Assembly: GCF_022627325.1 (NCBI RefSeq)
Contig: NZ_JAETZZ010000010.1
Location: 62,001 to 126,000 of the forward strand
Length of the DNA stretch: 64,000 nucleotides
Reading direction: 5' to 3'
Source of the DNA: Pseudomonas putida
Lineage (GTDB): Bacteria; Pseudomonadota; Gammaproteobacteria; Pseudomonadales; Pseudomonadaceae
Shown here: one piece after another, positions 26,702 through 35,155 of the stretch
Layout of the letters: the number at the start of each line of letters is the position of its first letter
Numbering within the stretch: position 1 is the first letter of the stretch
Program-made: the position numbers and the translations under genes
The notes under the pieces: generated by a model
What the model was told of the DNA's origin: nothing
Databases searched by the model: none
Seen by the model: the letters and a program-made list of their open reading frames with translations, nothing else

Positions 26702-28405
26702 TTAGCTGCCCCAGGAGTCACGCAGGGTGACGGTGCGGTTGAACACCGGGCGGCCCGGCTGGCTGTCCTTGAGGTCGGCGCAGAAGTAGCCTTCGCGCTC
26801 GAACTGGAAGCGGTCTTCAGGCTGCGCCTGGCCCAGCGACGGCTCGGCACGGCAGCCGGTCAGCACTTGCAGCGAGCCCGGGTTGATGTTGTCGAGGAAG
26901 CTGGCGCCCTCCTCGGCTTTCTCTGGGTTCGGCGAGCGGAACAGGCGGTCGTACAGGCGCACTTCGCATTCGACACTGGCGTCTGCCGGCACCCAGTGGA
27001 TCACGCCCTTGACCTTGCGGCCCTCGGGGTTCTTGCCCAGGGTCTCCGGGTCGTAGGAGCAGCGCAGCTCGACGATGTTGCCCTCGGCGTCCTTGACCGC
27101 TTCGTCGGCGCGGATCACGTAGCTGCCGCGCAGGCGCACTTCACCGGCCGGCTCCAGGCGCTTGTAACCCTTTGGCGGCTCTTCCATGAAATCGTCGCGG
27201 TCGATGTACAGCTCGCGAGCGAAGGGCAGCACGCGCACGCCCATGTCTTCCTTGGGGTGGCGCGGCAGTTCGAGCTGCTCGACCTGGCCTTCAGGGTAGT
27301 TGGTGATGACCACTTTGAGCGGGCGCAGCACGCACATGGCGCGTGGCGCGGTGCGGTCGAGGTCGTCACGGATGCTGAACTCGAGCATCGACATGTCGAC
27401 GACGCCGTCGGAGCGGTTGGTACCGACCATCTCGCAGAAGTTGCGGATCGAGGCCGGGGTGTAACCGCGACGGCGGAAGCCCGACAGGGTGGACATGCGC
27501 GGGTCGTCCCAGCCGCTGACATGTTTCTCGTCGACCAGCTGCTTGAGCTTGCGCTTGGAGGTGATGGTGTAGTTCAGGTTCAGGCGGCTGAACTCGTACT
27601 GACGCGGGTGCGCCGGTACCGGCAGGTTGTCGAGGAACCAGTCGTACAGCGGCCGATGGCCTTCGAACTCCAGGGTGCAGATCGAGTGGGTGATGCCTTC
27701 GATGGCATCGGACTGACCATGGGTGAAGTCATAGTTGGGGTAGATGCACCACTTGTCACCGGTCTGGTGGTGGTGGGCATGACGGATGCGGTACAGGATC
27801 GGGTCGCGCAGGTTCATGTTCGGCGAGGCCATGTCGATCTTGGCCCGCAGCACGCGCTCGCCATCCTTGAACTCGCCAGCCTTCATGCGGGCGAACAGGT
27901 CGAGGTTCTCTTCGACGCTGCGCTCACGGAACGGGCTGTTCTGGCCAGGCTCGGTCAGGCTGCCACGGTAGGCCTTGGCCTGATCAGGGGTCAGGTCGCA
28001 GACATAGGCCTTGCCACGCTTGATCAGTTCAACGGCCCAATCGTGCAGTTGGTCGAAGTAGTTCGAGGCATAACGCACCTCGCCGGCCCAGTCGAAGCCC
28101 AGCCATTTGACGTCGCGCTGGATGGCATCGATGTACTCCTGGTCTTCCTTGGCCGGGTTGGTGTCGTCGAAGCGCAGGTGACAGACGCCGCCGAACTCCT
28201 TGGCCAGGCCGAAGTTGACGCAGATCGACTTGGCATGGCCAATGTGCAGGTAGCCATTGGGCTCCGGCGGAAAACGAGTGACGATGCTGCTGTGCTTGCC
28301 CGAGTCCAGGTCGGCCTGGATGATCGGCCGCAGGAAGTTCGCAGGGACGGCGGGGGCGCCTTTGGCAGCGGCGTTGGGCGCGTTGTCGGCAGTGGGCTTG
28401 CTCAT
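26702..28405 (-). CDS. glnS: Glutaminyl-tRNA synthetase
   Basis: A 567-residue class I synthetase from the ATG at 28405 (TCAAGGATCCT upstream); an open extension of 25 codons is unsupported. After a short Ala-rich lead, RFPPEPNGYLHIGHAKSICVNF carries the HIGH box at residues 54-57; the KMSKS loop is replaced by ITSKRKLKQLV as in other GlnRS. Two C-terminal beta-barrel domains for anticodon reading follow. It is the first gene of the glnS-cysS unit. Confidence 0.96.
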   Translation of the reverse strand: MSKPTADNAPNAAAKGAPAVPANFLRPIIQADLDSGKHSSIVTRFPPEPNGYLHIGHAKSICVNFGLAKEFGGVCHLRFDDTNPAKEDQEYIDAIQRDVKWLGFDWAGEVRYASNYFDQLHDWAVELIKRGKAYVCDLTPDQAKAYRGSLTEPGQNSPFRERSVEENLDLFARMKAGEFKDGERVLRAKIDMASPNMNLRDPILYRIRHAHHHQTGDKWCIYPNYDFTHGQSDAIEGITHSICTLEFEGHRPLYDWFLDNLPVPAHPRQYEFSRLNLNYTITSKRKLKQLVDEKHVSGWDDPRMSTLSGFRRRGYTPASIRNFCEMVGTNRSDGVVDMSMLEFSIRDDLDRTAPRAMCVLRPLKVVITNYPEGQVEQLELPRHPKEDMGVRVLPFARELYIDRDDFMEEPPKGYKRLEPAGEVRLRGSYVIRADEAVKDAEGNIVELRCSYDPETLGKNPEGRKVKGVIHWVPADASVECEVRLYDRLFRSPNPEKAEEGASFLDNINPGSLQVLTGCRAEPSLGQAQPEDRFQFEREGYFCADLKDSQPGRPVFNRTVTLRDSWGS

Positions 28406-28653
28406 AGGATCCTTGAATGCACGTGTCCGGCCTGGGTAGGCCGATTGAATCAAAGGGCCTATCATAGCCGAAGCAGTCAAGCTGCTGACAGCCAGGCTCG
28501 GACAAACTGCCGTGATTTATCGCAGCTTTTTGTCGCGGCCTGGCAAAATGGCCAGTGCGCGCCATGTGTCGCGGTCGCCCGATCCTGCGTCAGGTGACTA
28601 CAGGCGCACTGCGCACCCTAATTCCCGAATGCCTTGAAAGAGCGAATTCCAGC
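28406..28653. other. 248-bp divergent region between glnS and ppiB
   Basis: It holds the promoters of the two divergent units. The stretch around 28441-28500 is moderately AT-rich. No clear operator, riboswitch or terminator was recognised. Confidence 0.4.
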
Positions 28654-29154
28654 ATGTCCAAAGTCAAACTGACCACCAACCACGGCGTTATCGTCCTGCA
28701 ACTGGACGCCGAAAAGGCGCCGCTCACCACGGCAAACTTCGTTCAGTACGTCAAGGACGGTCACTACGACGGCACCGTGTTCCACCGTGTGATCAAGGGT
28801 TTCATGATCCAGGGCGGCGGCTTCGAGCCAGGCATGAGCCAGAAGAAGACCCGCGCCAGCATCCAGAACGAAGCTGACAACGGCCTGAAGAACACCAAGT
28901 ACAGCATCGCCATGGCCCGCACCATGGACCCGCACTCGGCCTCGGCCCAGTTCTTCATCAACGCCTCCGACAACGACTTCCTCAACCACAGCGGCAAGAA
29001 CACCCAGGGCTGGGGCTACGCGGTGTTCGGCGAAGTGACCGAAGGCCGTGAAATCGTCGACGCCATCGAAAAGGTCGCCACCGGTTCCAACGCTGGCCAC
29101 CAGGACGTACCTAAAGACGACGTGATCATCGAGAAAGCCGAGATCGTTGAGTGA
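28654..29154 (+). CDS. ppiB: Cytoplasmic peptidyl-prolyl cis-trans isomerase B (cyclophilin)
   Basis: A 166-residue cyclophilin without signal peptide, from the ATG at 28654 (MSKVKLTTNHGVIVLQLD). The catalytic arginine is in VFHRVIKGFMIQGGG, and the active-site signature SASAQFFINASDNDFLN is complete. It speeds proline isomerisation during protein folding. The stop overlaps the GTG start of lpxH by 4 bp. Confidence 0.96.
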   Translation: MSKVKLTTNHGVIVLQLDAEKAPLTTANFVQYVKDGHYDGTVFHRVIKGFMIQGGGFEPGMSQKKTRASIQNEADNGLKNTKYSIAMARTMDPHSASAQFFINASDNDFLNHSGKNTQGWGYAVFGEVTEGREIVDAIEKVATGSNAGHQDVPKDDVIIEKAEIVE

Positions 29155-29873
29155 TACTGCTGATCTCTGATCTGCATCTGCAAGAAGAACGCCCGGATAT
29201 CACCCGGGCGTTTCTTGATCTGCTCGACGGCCGCGCACGCCACGCCGATGCGCTGTACATCCTCGGCGACTTCTTCGAAGCCTGGATCGGCGACGATGCC
29301 ATGACGCCCTTTCAGCAGTCGATCTGCCAGGCCCTGCGCCGGCTGAGCGACAGCGGCACGGCCGTCTACCTGATGCACGGCAACCGCGACTTTTTGATTG
29401 GCGAGGGCTTCTGCCAAGCGGCCGGCTGCACCTTGCTGGCCGACCCCAGCGTGATCAGCCTTGGCGGCGAGCAGGTTTTGCTGATGCATGGCGACACCCT
29501 GTGCACCCGCGACATCGGCTACATGAAAATGCGCCGCTATCTGCGCAACCCGCTGAGCCTGTGGGTTCTACGGCACTTGCCGCTTGCCACCCGGCAGAAG
29601 CTGGCGCGCAAGCTGCGTAGCGAAAGCCGTGCCCAGACGCGCATGAAAGCCACCGACATTGTCGATGTCACAGCCGAAGAAGTGCCAGCGGTGATGGCGG
29701 CGCACGGTGTGAAAACGCTGGTGCATGGCCACACTCACCGGCCGGCGATCCACAAGCTGGTGGTGAACGGGGAGCCGGCCCGGCGCATCGTGCTGGGCGA
29801 TTGGGACCGTCGTGGCTGGACCCTGCAGGTCGATGCGCAGGGCTTTCAGTTGGAACCCTTCGAGTTTTCCTGA
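29151..29873 (+). CDS. lpxH: UDP-2,3-diacylglucosamine diphosphatase LpxH
   Basis: A 240-residue calcineurin-like phosphoesterase of lipid A synthesis. Metal-binding motifs appear in order: SDLHL (Asp7, His9), GDFFEAW, GNRDF, HGD and HGHTHRP. It removes UMP from UDP-2,3-diacyl-GlcN to give lipid X at the inner face of the cytoplasmic membrane. It starts with GTG inside the ppiB stop (GTGA), so translation is coupled. A REPIN follows. Confidence 0.95.
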   Translation: MILLISDLHLQEERPDITRAFLDLLDGRARHADALYILGDFFEAWIGDDAMTPFQQSICQALRRLSDSGTAVYLMHGNRDFLIGEGFCQAAGCTLLADPSVISLGGEQVLLMHGDTLCTRDIGYMKMRRYLRNPLSLWVLRHLPLATRQKLARKLRSESRAQTRMKATDIVDVTAEEVPAVMAAHGVKTLVHGHTHRPAIHKLVVNGEPARRIVLGDWDRRGWTLQVDAQGFQLEPFEFS

Positions 29874-29892
29874 AGCTGATGGCTTGGCCATA

Positions 29893-29973
29893 CCGGCCTG
29901 ATCGCCGGCAAGCCGGCGCTACAAATACGCTGTGGCGAACCTGTAGATGCCGGCTTGCCGGCGATCAGACTGG
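29893..29973. repeat. REPIN (inverted REP pair) between lpxH and pvdQ
   Basis: Two REP sequences face each other. Their core arms, 29900-29917 and 29949-29966, are perfect 18-bp inverted copies (gatcgccggcaagccggc and its complement), spaced by 31 bp. They lie between convergent stop codons. Confidence 0.85.
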
Positions 29974-29987
29974 TACTGGTTTGCGAC

Positions 29988-32306
29988 TCAAGGCCGGCTC
30001 GCCACCGCCGCCTTGTCACCCTCGCTGATCACATACTGCCGATACTCAGGGTCAGCCTTGATTTGCGCCTCGGTGAACGGAATGGGCGCCAACTGCTTGG
30101 CCGAGAAGGCCTTGGTCTGGTCGCTCGAATGTGCCGAAGCGGCTTCGCTGGATTGCGAGAAGGCCAACAGCCCCCGCGCCTGCGGCCCATCCTCGGTGAA
30201 ACTGACCAGTTGCAGGTAACTGGTGCCACTGACCACCAAGCGCTTGCCCGGCCCATGCGGGATGCTGTAGATCGCGTTGTACACCCCCATCGCCTGCGCG
30301 CCGCCCGGTACCGGCGTGCCATCGGCCGCCTGCTGGATCTGCCCCCAACGGCTGCCTTCAGCAACCCCGGCTTTGGCGACCTGCTGCAGGGAGGCCAGCG
30401 CCGCTTCGCGCAGCAACTTGCGCACCGCGGCCTGCTCCACTGCCAAGCCGCGGGGGGTGTGTTGCGGGTCTGCCGGATCAAACGCCACCCGCCAGCTTTG
30501 CGGATGCCTGGCCATGTTTTCGACGATGTTCTGGAAATGCACCAGGCCAATCCCACTGTCAAGGTCAGCCTTGCCATCCCAGCTTGCCAGGCTCGTACAT
30601 AACGCCTGCAAATCGGCCTCAGCGCCTTTGCACCATTGCAGCAAGTCTGGAAGCACCAGGCTGGCCAGGTAGACCTCGTCATCCATCACCATACGCTGCA
30701 GGTCCTCCACCCCCAGCTTGGCCTTGCCTTGCAGGCGCTCGAGCGCGAAGCGCCCGCGCATACCCAATGGCTGGTCGCTGCGGCTGATCAGCGGTGAGTA
30801 CCCGGTCAACGGCTGGGCGGGGTTGGTCATCCACGCCGGGTCGTTGGAGCTTTGCACGAAATCGTTGCGCGCAAGGCTGGGCAACAGACGTGGCGGGAAG
30901 ATGCCAGGCTGCGCCGCCTGGGCATCGACCTTCCACTGGCAGGCGCTGCGTGAGCCATCGAGCACTACCAGCGGGCCTTGCGCCGCCGGGTTGCTGCACT
31001 GGCTGAGCAACTGCTGGTCCACGTAGGGCACCACCGACTGGTTAAGGTAGAGCGCCTTACCGCCCGAATCGACAGCCAAGGTGTTGACCCAGGGTATGCC
31101 TTGCAACTGCTCGATCGAGCCCTGCAGTGCCGCCAGGCTATCGGCACGGTTGATGCGATACCACTGCTGCAGCACACGGGTATTGTCCAGATTGGCGTCA
31201 CGCAGGCTGTAGGCCGTTTTGCTGTCCCAGTCCAGGCGGCCTGGCCACTGCACAACGGGCCCGAATTTCGAGCTGTAGACCTGGCGCTCCACCTGGCTCA
31301 GTGTGCCATCTTCAGCCTTGACCGTGACACTCACAGCCTGCCGGGTCAGGGGCAAGGACTTGCCATCGAACAGGTACCGCGTCGGGTCTTGCGGGTCCAG
31401 TTGCAGTTTATAGAGCGTGAAGTGCTTGGAAGTATCGACCGTATGAGTCCAGGCCAGATGACGGTTGAAACCAATGTTCACTACTGGCAAACCAGGCAGT
31501 GCGGCCCCCATCACGTCCAGCTGGCCTGGGATGGACAGCTGCATCTGGTAGAAGCGCATCCCGCCCATCCAGGGGAAATGCGGGTTGGCCAGCAACAGGC
31601 CGCGGCCGTTGGCCGAACGCTCTGCGCCCACGGCAACAGCATTGCTGCCCCGTTCCGAAGCGAAACGCTGTTGCTGGGCCAGTGCCTCGCCGAACGTGTG
31701 CGCTGCCTGCTGGCTGGTCAGCTGTGGCGGTTGGGCACCCGCCAACGCTTCGGCGAATTGCCCCAACCCGCCCTCCGCCAGCAGACGGCGGGTCAGCTTG
31801 ATCAGGTCCAGGCTGGTGATCGGCCGCAACCACTGGCCATCCCCGCATTCTGCCGGCAGCCCTTGGCTACGGCGCTCGGCCAGGGCACGGTTGAAACCAC
31901 TGGCATAGCCTTCCAGCAAATCGCGCACCTCAGAGGGTTGGGCCTGGAGGAAGCTGTTGACCGCGGTCGGCGTATTGAGCCAGGTGAAGAACAGGTCGCT
32001 GGCCAGGTTATCGCGCTGCTCGAGGGTTTTGCCCTGCGCGCCAAAAAAGCGCGAGCGTTCACCGTTGACCGTCAGCACTTCATTGGCCAGCAGGCACAGG
32101 TTGTCTTGGCCATAGGCATAACCGATGCCGTAACCCAGACCGCGCTCATCCTTGGCCACGATATGCGGCACGCCGAAACTGGTGCGCCGGATTTGCGCAG
32201 TGGCATCGCTACTGGCCGCTTGCGCCTGCGCGGCGAGGCTTGAGGCAACCAACGCGGCCGCAAGGCCAACGCAGGTCATGGGTCTTGAAATTGAGAGCAC
32301 GGGCAC
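29988..32306 (-). CDS. pvdQ: Periplasmic Ntn-hydrolase acylase PvdQ
   Basis: A 772-residue penicillin amidase-family protein. A signal peptide (VGLAAALVASSLAAQAQA) ends near residue 30; the proform is expected to cut itself at Gly220-Ser221 (ERGSNAVAVG), giving alpha and beta chains with Ser221 as nucleophile. HFPWMGGMRFYQMQL and FNRHLAWTHTVDTSKH match PvdQ of pseudomonads (about 762-772 residues). PvdQ removes the fatty acid from pyoverdine precursors and can cleave long-chain acyl-homoserine lactones. The GTG at 32306 is taken as start because AGGAG lies six bases ahead; an ATG at 32279 has no such site. No other pyoverdine gene is in the window. Confidence 0.92.
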   Translation of the reverse strand: MPVLSISRPMTCVGLAAALVASSLAAQAQAASSDATAQIRRTSFGVPHIVAKDERGLGYGIGYAYGQDNLCLLANEVLTVNGERSRFFGAQGKTLEQRDNLASDLFFTWLNTPTAVNSFLQAQPSEVRDLLEGYASGFNRALAERRSQGLPAECGDGQWLRPITSLDLIKLTRRLLAEGGLGQFAEALAGAQPPQLTSQQAAHTFGEALAQQQRFASERGSNAVAVGAERSANGRGLLLANPHFPWMGGMRFYQMQLSIPGQLDVMGAALPGLPVVNIGFNRHLAWTHTVDTSKHFTLYKLQLDPQDPTRYLFDGKSLPLTRQAVSVTVKAEDGTLSQVERQVYSSKFGPVVQWPGRLDWDSKTAYSLRDANLDNTRVLQQWYRINRADSLAALQGSIEQLQGIPWVNTLAVDSGGKALYLNQSVVPYVDQQLLSQCSNPAAQGPLVVLDGSRSACQWKVDAQAAQPGIFPPRLLPSLARNDFVQSSNDPAWMTNPAQPLTGYSPLISRSDQPLGMRGRFALERLQGKAKLGVEDLQRMVMDDEVYLASLVLPDLLQWCKGAEADLQALCTSLASWDGKADLDSGIGLVHFQNIVENMARHPQSWRVAFDPADPQHTPRGLAVEQAAVRKLLREAALASLQQVAKAGVAEGSRWGQIQQAADGTPVPGGAQAMGVYNAIYSIPHGPGKRLVVSGTSYLQLVSFTEDGPQARGLLAFSQSSEAASAHSSDQTKAFSAKQLAPIPFTEAQIKADPEYRQYVISEGDKAAVASRP

Positions 32307-32499
32307 TCCTGGGCTTCTGGGATCATTCCCAATCAGACGAACACCCAGATGAAAATTTTACGCAGCAGGCGCATCAGATCCGTCTTCATGACACAGGCAG
32401 CGATTTTTTTTGCGCAAAAGCTGCAGTTTCTCCGCGCTCATTCGTCCTAGTAAGTGAGGCACCCATATTTCGGGACAGTCCACGAAAAGGAGCATTCAC

Positions 32500-32874
32500 A
32501 TGTACAACCCGCAACCTTCACTTCAGCCCGGGCGAACCCCGGCCGAGGCGGCCAATGGACAGGACGCCTGCGGGGAAGAGCGTGTCGGCAACGAACAGAT
32601 CCGCGAGTTGCTGCGCACCTATGGGCTGCGTACCAGCCTGATCCGTCTCAAAGTGATCGATGCCCTGCACAGCGCCGGCCGCGCCGGGCGCAGCATTGGC
32701 GTGCGCGGGGTGCACGCGCACCTGGAACAACTGGATATTCCGCTGTCGTTTCTCAGTGTGCGGGAGGTGCTCAAGCGACTGTGCGCAGAGGGCGTGATCC
32801 ACTTGGGCAACGACAAGTGCTACAGCCTCAACCCGCAAGCGCGCGCCGTGCTCGAGCAGCCCTCTTCGCGCTGA
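32500..32874 (+). CDS. Fur-like winged-helix protein lacking the metal-binding half
   Basis: A 124-residue protein behind a strong AAAAGGAG site. After a 30-residue flexible lead, IRELLRTYGLRTSLIRLKVIDAL aligns with the Fur N-terminus, followed by SIGVRGVHAHLEQLD and the recognition-helix region LSFLSVREVLKRLCAEGVIHL. The dimerisation and metal-binding domain of real Fur, Zur or PerR proteins (His/Cys-rich, about 60 residues) is absent, since the protein stops soon after KCYSLNPQARAVLE. It is divergent from pvdQ across 193 bp, so iron-linked control of pvdQ is worth testing but unproven. Confidence 0.75.
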   Translation: MYNPQPSLQPGRTPAEAANGQDACGEERVGNEQIRELLRTYGLRTSLIRLKVIDALHSAGRAGRSIGVRGVHAHLEQLDIPLSFLSVREVLKRLCAEGVIHLGNDKCYSLNPQARAVLEQPSSR

Positions 32875-32910
32875 GCGCAAGGCCGGCCATCGCTGGCCGG
32901 CCGGCAAGGG

Positions 32911-33099
32911 TCAGGGCTTGACCTTGCGCCGCAGAATCCCGTTGATCACGACCACCACGACTGCAATGGCGATGGCCAGCATCTGGAAGGTCTGTTCACT
33001 GATGGTGCCCTGTTTCTGCAGGTGCGACAGGCCCAGCATGAGGCCCAGCACCACCAGGATGATCAGAATCGAATATTTGAGGCGCTGCACGTGTGTCAT
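32911..33099 (-). CDS. Small two-helix membrane protein
   Basis: A 62-residue protein from the ATG at 33099 (GCAAGGAACTATCG upstream). Two hydrophobic helices, ILIILVVLGLMLGLSH and MLAIAIAVVVVVINGIL, are joined by a short polar loop and followed by a basic tail RRKVKP, which predicts both ends inside. No known family was recognised. It stands alone on the minus strand. Confidence 0.72.
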   Translation of the reverse strand: MTHVQRLKYSILIILVVLGLMLGLSHLQKQGTISEQTFQMLAIAIAVVVVVINGILRRKVKP

Positions 33100-33249
33100 C
33101 GATAGTTCCTTGCAACATCGGGGGCAAATGGCTCGCAACGAGCCGGCGCCATGATACAACGCCCGTGGCTTTTGGCGCTGCATTTCCTGCTTAGCGCGGC
33201 CCCTCAAGCCTGAAAGCATTGGCCTCCCTACCCCCAAGTTGGAGGCTCC

Positions 33250-33750
33250 ATGCTCAAGCCCGCCCTGCTCATTCTGTTGTTACTCCCCGCTCTGCCCACC
33301 CACGCGCTGGATGTCCGCCAGATACCGCCTGAACGATTGCTCGAACTGGGCCGCGAACTGGCGGCCCACGCCGGCAGCAGTCAATGGCAGCAGTTATGGC
33401 AGCGAACGAGGGCGGCCGGGCACCTGATCGCCGGGCCTGGCCACGCCCATTTCACCCTCGAACAGCCCCAGCTGCCCAAGCTCGCCTACGAAACCTTGGC
33501 CAACGCCGGGCAGGTCGAAGCCGTAGGCAAGACCCTGGCGCTCTACCGCAGGTCCTTCCCCGATAAGGTACTGGGCCGGCACGACAAACAATCGCTCAGT
33601 GCACTCTGCCTCGTGGTGGATTGGCGCAGCCTGCCTCAAACCATGGCCAGTCGGCCCCACGCCTACCTCGCCAACGTGAGCTTGATGCATGTTTACCCCT
33701 GCGTTGAGGGTACTGGCACCCAGTTGCCTCACGGAAAAGCGCCCCCCTGA
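33250..33750 (+). CDS. Secreted hypothetical protein
   Basis: A 166-residue protein with a clear signal peptide (MLKPALLILLLLPALPTHA, cut expected near residue 19) and a TTGGAGGCTCC ribosome site. The mature part has LLELGRELAAHAGSSQWQQLW and a C-terminal half containing two cysteines (LCLVVDW, VYPCVEG). No domain was recognised. Gene organisation gives no function; it lies 232 bp upstream of the Mor-like gene. Confidence 0.65.
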   Translation: MLKPALLILLLLPALPTHALDVRQIPPERLLELGRELAAHAGSSQWQQLWQRTRAAGHLIAGPGHAHFTLEQPQLPKLAYETLANAGQVEAVGKTLALYRRSFPDKVLGRHDKQSLSALCLVVDWRSLPQTMASRPHAYLANVSLMHVYPCVEGTGTQLPHGKAPP

Positions 33751-33982
33751 GTATCAACGCCTGTAGGGCAACGCCAGAGCGATGTCCTACAACGCGCGAA
33801 ATCGTTGCCTTCAAATCCTGCACCTTGAGGCTACAACAGCTGGACCACTTGGCGCCTAGCGACAGTATTCGTCACTCACTGACAATCCGCTCATGCCAGC
33901 GACAGAGCGCCGATGGTAATCGCCGACACGTCATTGCGGCATATCCAAGCATCGCGCCCCATCAACCGCGAGGGAGCCACAT
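33751..33982. other. 232-bp intergenic region before the Mor-like gene
   Basis: It contains a small inverted repeat (tgtagg at about 33761, cctaca near 33786) directly after the upstream stop, and a G+C-poorer part near 33860-33950 where the promoter of the downstream set would lie. No ORF with support was seen. Confidence 0.35.
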
Positions 33983-34363
33983 ATGGAATTGCAAGATCTC
34001 ACAGCCATAGACATCAGCCAGCTACCGCATTCGCTGCAGTCCCTGATCGAGTGTATCGGCATCGAAAACGCCTACCAGCTCACCTGTGCCTTTGGCGGCA
34101 GACCCAAGTACATCCCCAAGCACCGCGAGCGAACCAAGCTCGCCGAGATACTCCCGGGTGAGGCCCTCGACGCCCTGATCAAGCGCTTTGCCGGTGTGGC
34201 GCTGGAAATTCCCAAGCCAGACCACTTCCTGCGGCAATTGCGCAACCTGCAAATCCAGAAAGAAAGCGCCGAGGGCCTGTCACGCAGCCTGTTGGCCGAC
34301 AAGTACGGCCTGAGCCTGCGCCAGATCGGCAATATCCGTCGCCAGGAGCCTTGCACGCGCTGA
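33983..34363 (+). CDS. Mor-like transcription activator family protein
   Basis: A 126-residue protein resembling the Mor/C activators of Mu-like phages. The beta-strand motif with two glycines (AFGGRPKYIPK, residues 36-46) is followed by a second, weaker copy (LEIPKP, 74-79) and a C-terminal helix-turn-helix (LSRSLLADKYGLSLRQIGNIRR). Mu Mor (129 residues) has one such motif and a similar HTH. No phage structural gene is near, so it is probably a domesticated or plasmid/phage-derived regulator. It precedes two DUF2589 genes on the same strand with gaps of 63 and 72 bp, and may control them. The family call is by pattern. Confidence 0.72.
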   Translation: MELQDLTAIDISQLPHSLQSLIECIGIENAYQLTCAFGGRPKYIPKHRERTKLAEILPGEALDALIKRFAGVALEIPKPDHFLRQLRNLQIQKESAEGLSRSLLADKYGLSLRQIGNIRRQEPCTR

Positions 34364-34426
34364 CGACACCCACCCGGCCGCACTCACGGCCGTCTTTGCA
34401 GCACCCATTAAAAAGAGAATCGAGCT

Positions 34427-35083
34427 ATGTCCATCGACAACAGCCTAATCGGATCGGTCATCAATGCCTTGCCCATGGACCGGATGATCGCCGGGCCACT
34501 ACAAGCCATGGTTCAGGCGCAGGTCACTGCGAGCAAGTCCTATGCGGACTTCCTCATGCAGGTCTGCGTACAGGATGGCAAAGCGGTTGCCATCCAGTTC
34601 GACTATGACGAGACCATCGTCAACGAACAGGGCGAATACAAAGGTGTCGTCAACAAGTCCATGAAGGTGCCGCTGCTGGCGGCCATCACCCACCCCAACA
34701 TCGTCATCGAAGAAGGAACGGTCGACTTCGAACTGACCATCAGCCAAGCGGCTGAGGATTTCAGTGAGTCGAGCAAAAGTGGCGAAGTGGCTGGGGCGCT
34801 CGGCTGGGGCCCTTTCAAGCTGGACATGAAGGGCAGCATCAGCCACAAGTCCACGCAGACCCGCAAGACCGATACCCGCGCCCGCTACGCGTTCAATACC
34901 ACCTTACGCCGCCAGGACCCGCCAGAGGCCGTGATGAGAGTCATCGATTTTCTCACCGATGCCGCCACCAAACCAACGGTGGTACCTAACTCGACCCTGC
35001 AGAGCACCGATACGATTTCCGATGCCGACGTACTGAAGGGCGATACAGCGAACACCCCCTCCCCAAGTCCCAGCACGCCCTGA
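34427..35083 (+). CDS. DUF2589 family protein (first of a pair)
   Basis: A 218-residue soluble protein. The N-terminal helix MDRMIAGPLQAMVQAQVTAS, a strand block with VPLLAAITHPNIVIEEGTVD (residues 81-100), a low-complexity Ser/Gly/Lys-rich middle, and DPPEAVMRVIDFL (164-176) follow the order typical of DUF2589. The C-terminal tail is Thr/Ser/Pro-rich and ends in SPSPSTP. No signal peptide. The function of the family is unknown. It is encoded between a Mor-like regulator and a second DUF2589 gene, which implies joint action of the two proteins. Confidence 0.78.
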   Translation: MSIDNSLIGSVINALPMDRMIAGPLQAMVQAQVTASKSYADFLMQVCVQDGKAVAIQFDYDETIVNEQGEYKGVVNKSMKVPLLAAITHPNIVIEEGTVDFELTISQAAEDFSESSKSGEVAGALGWGPFKLDMKGSISHKSTQTRKTDTRARYAFNTTLRRQDPPEAVMRVIDFLTDAATKPTVVPNSTLQSTDTISDADVLKGDTANTPSPSPSTP

Positions 35084-35155
35084 CGCTTAGCCCTGTCTCA
35101 AAATGTCCGCCTCGCTGAGCACAGCGGGGCTCCCGTGTACCAAGGAGACAAGTGA

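Noticed and set aside
25925..28597. An 890-codon open frame on the plus strand
   Set aside because: It is the antisense shadow of glnS and cysS, whose catalytic motifs are complete; its own translation shows biased Val/Ala/His/Gln content and no domain.
32911..33237. Longer version (108 codons) of the small membrane protein
   Set aside because: The upstream 46 codons have no ribosome site and no typical composition; the ATG at 33099 with AAGGA fits better.
33983..34363. Prophage remnant
   Set aside because: Apart from the Mor-like protein no phage structural, lysis, integrase or transposase gene and no attachment repeats were seen.
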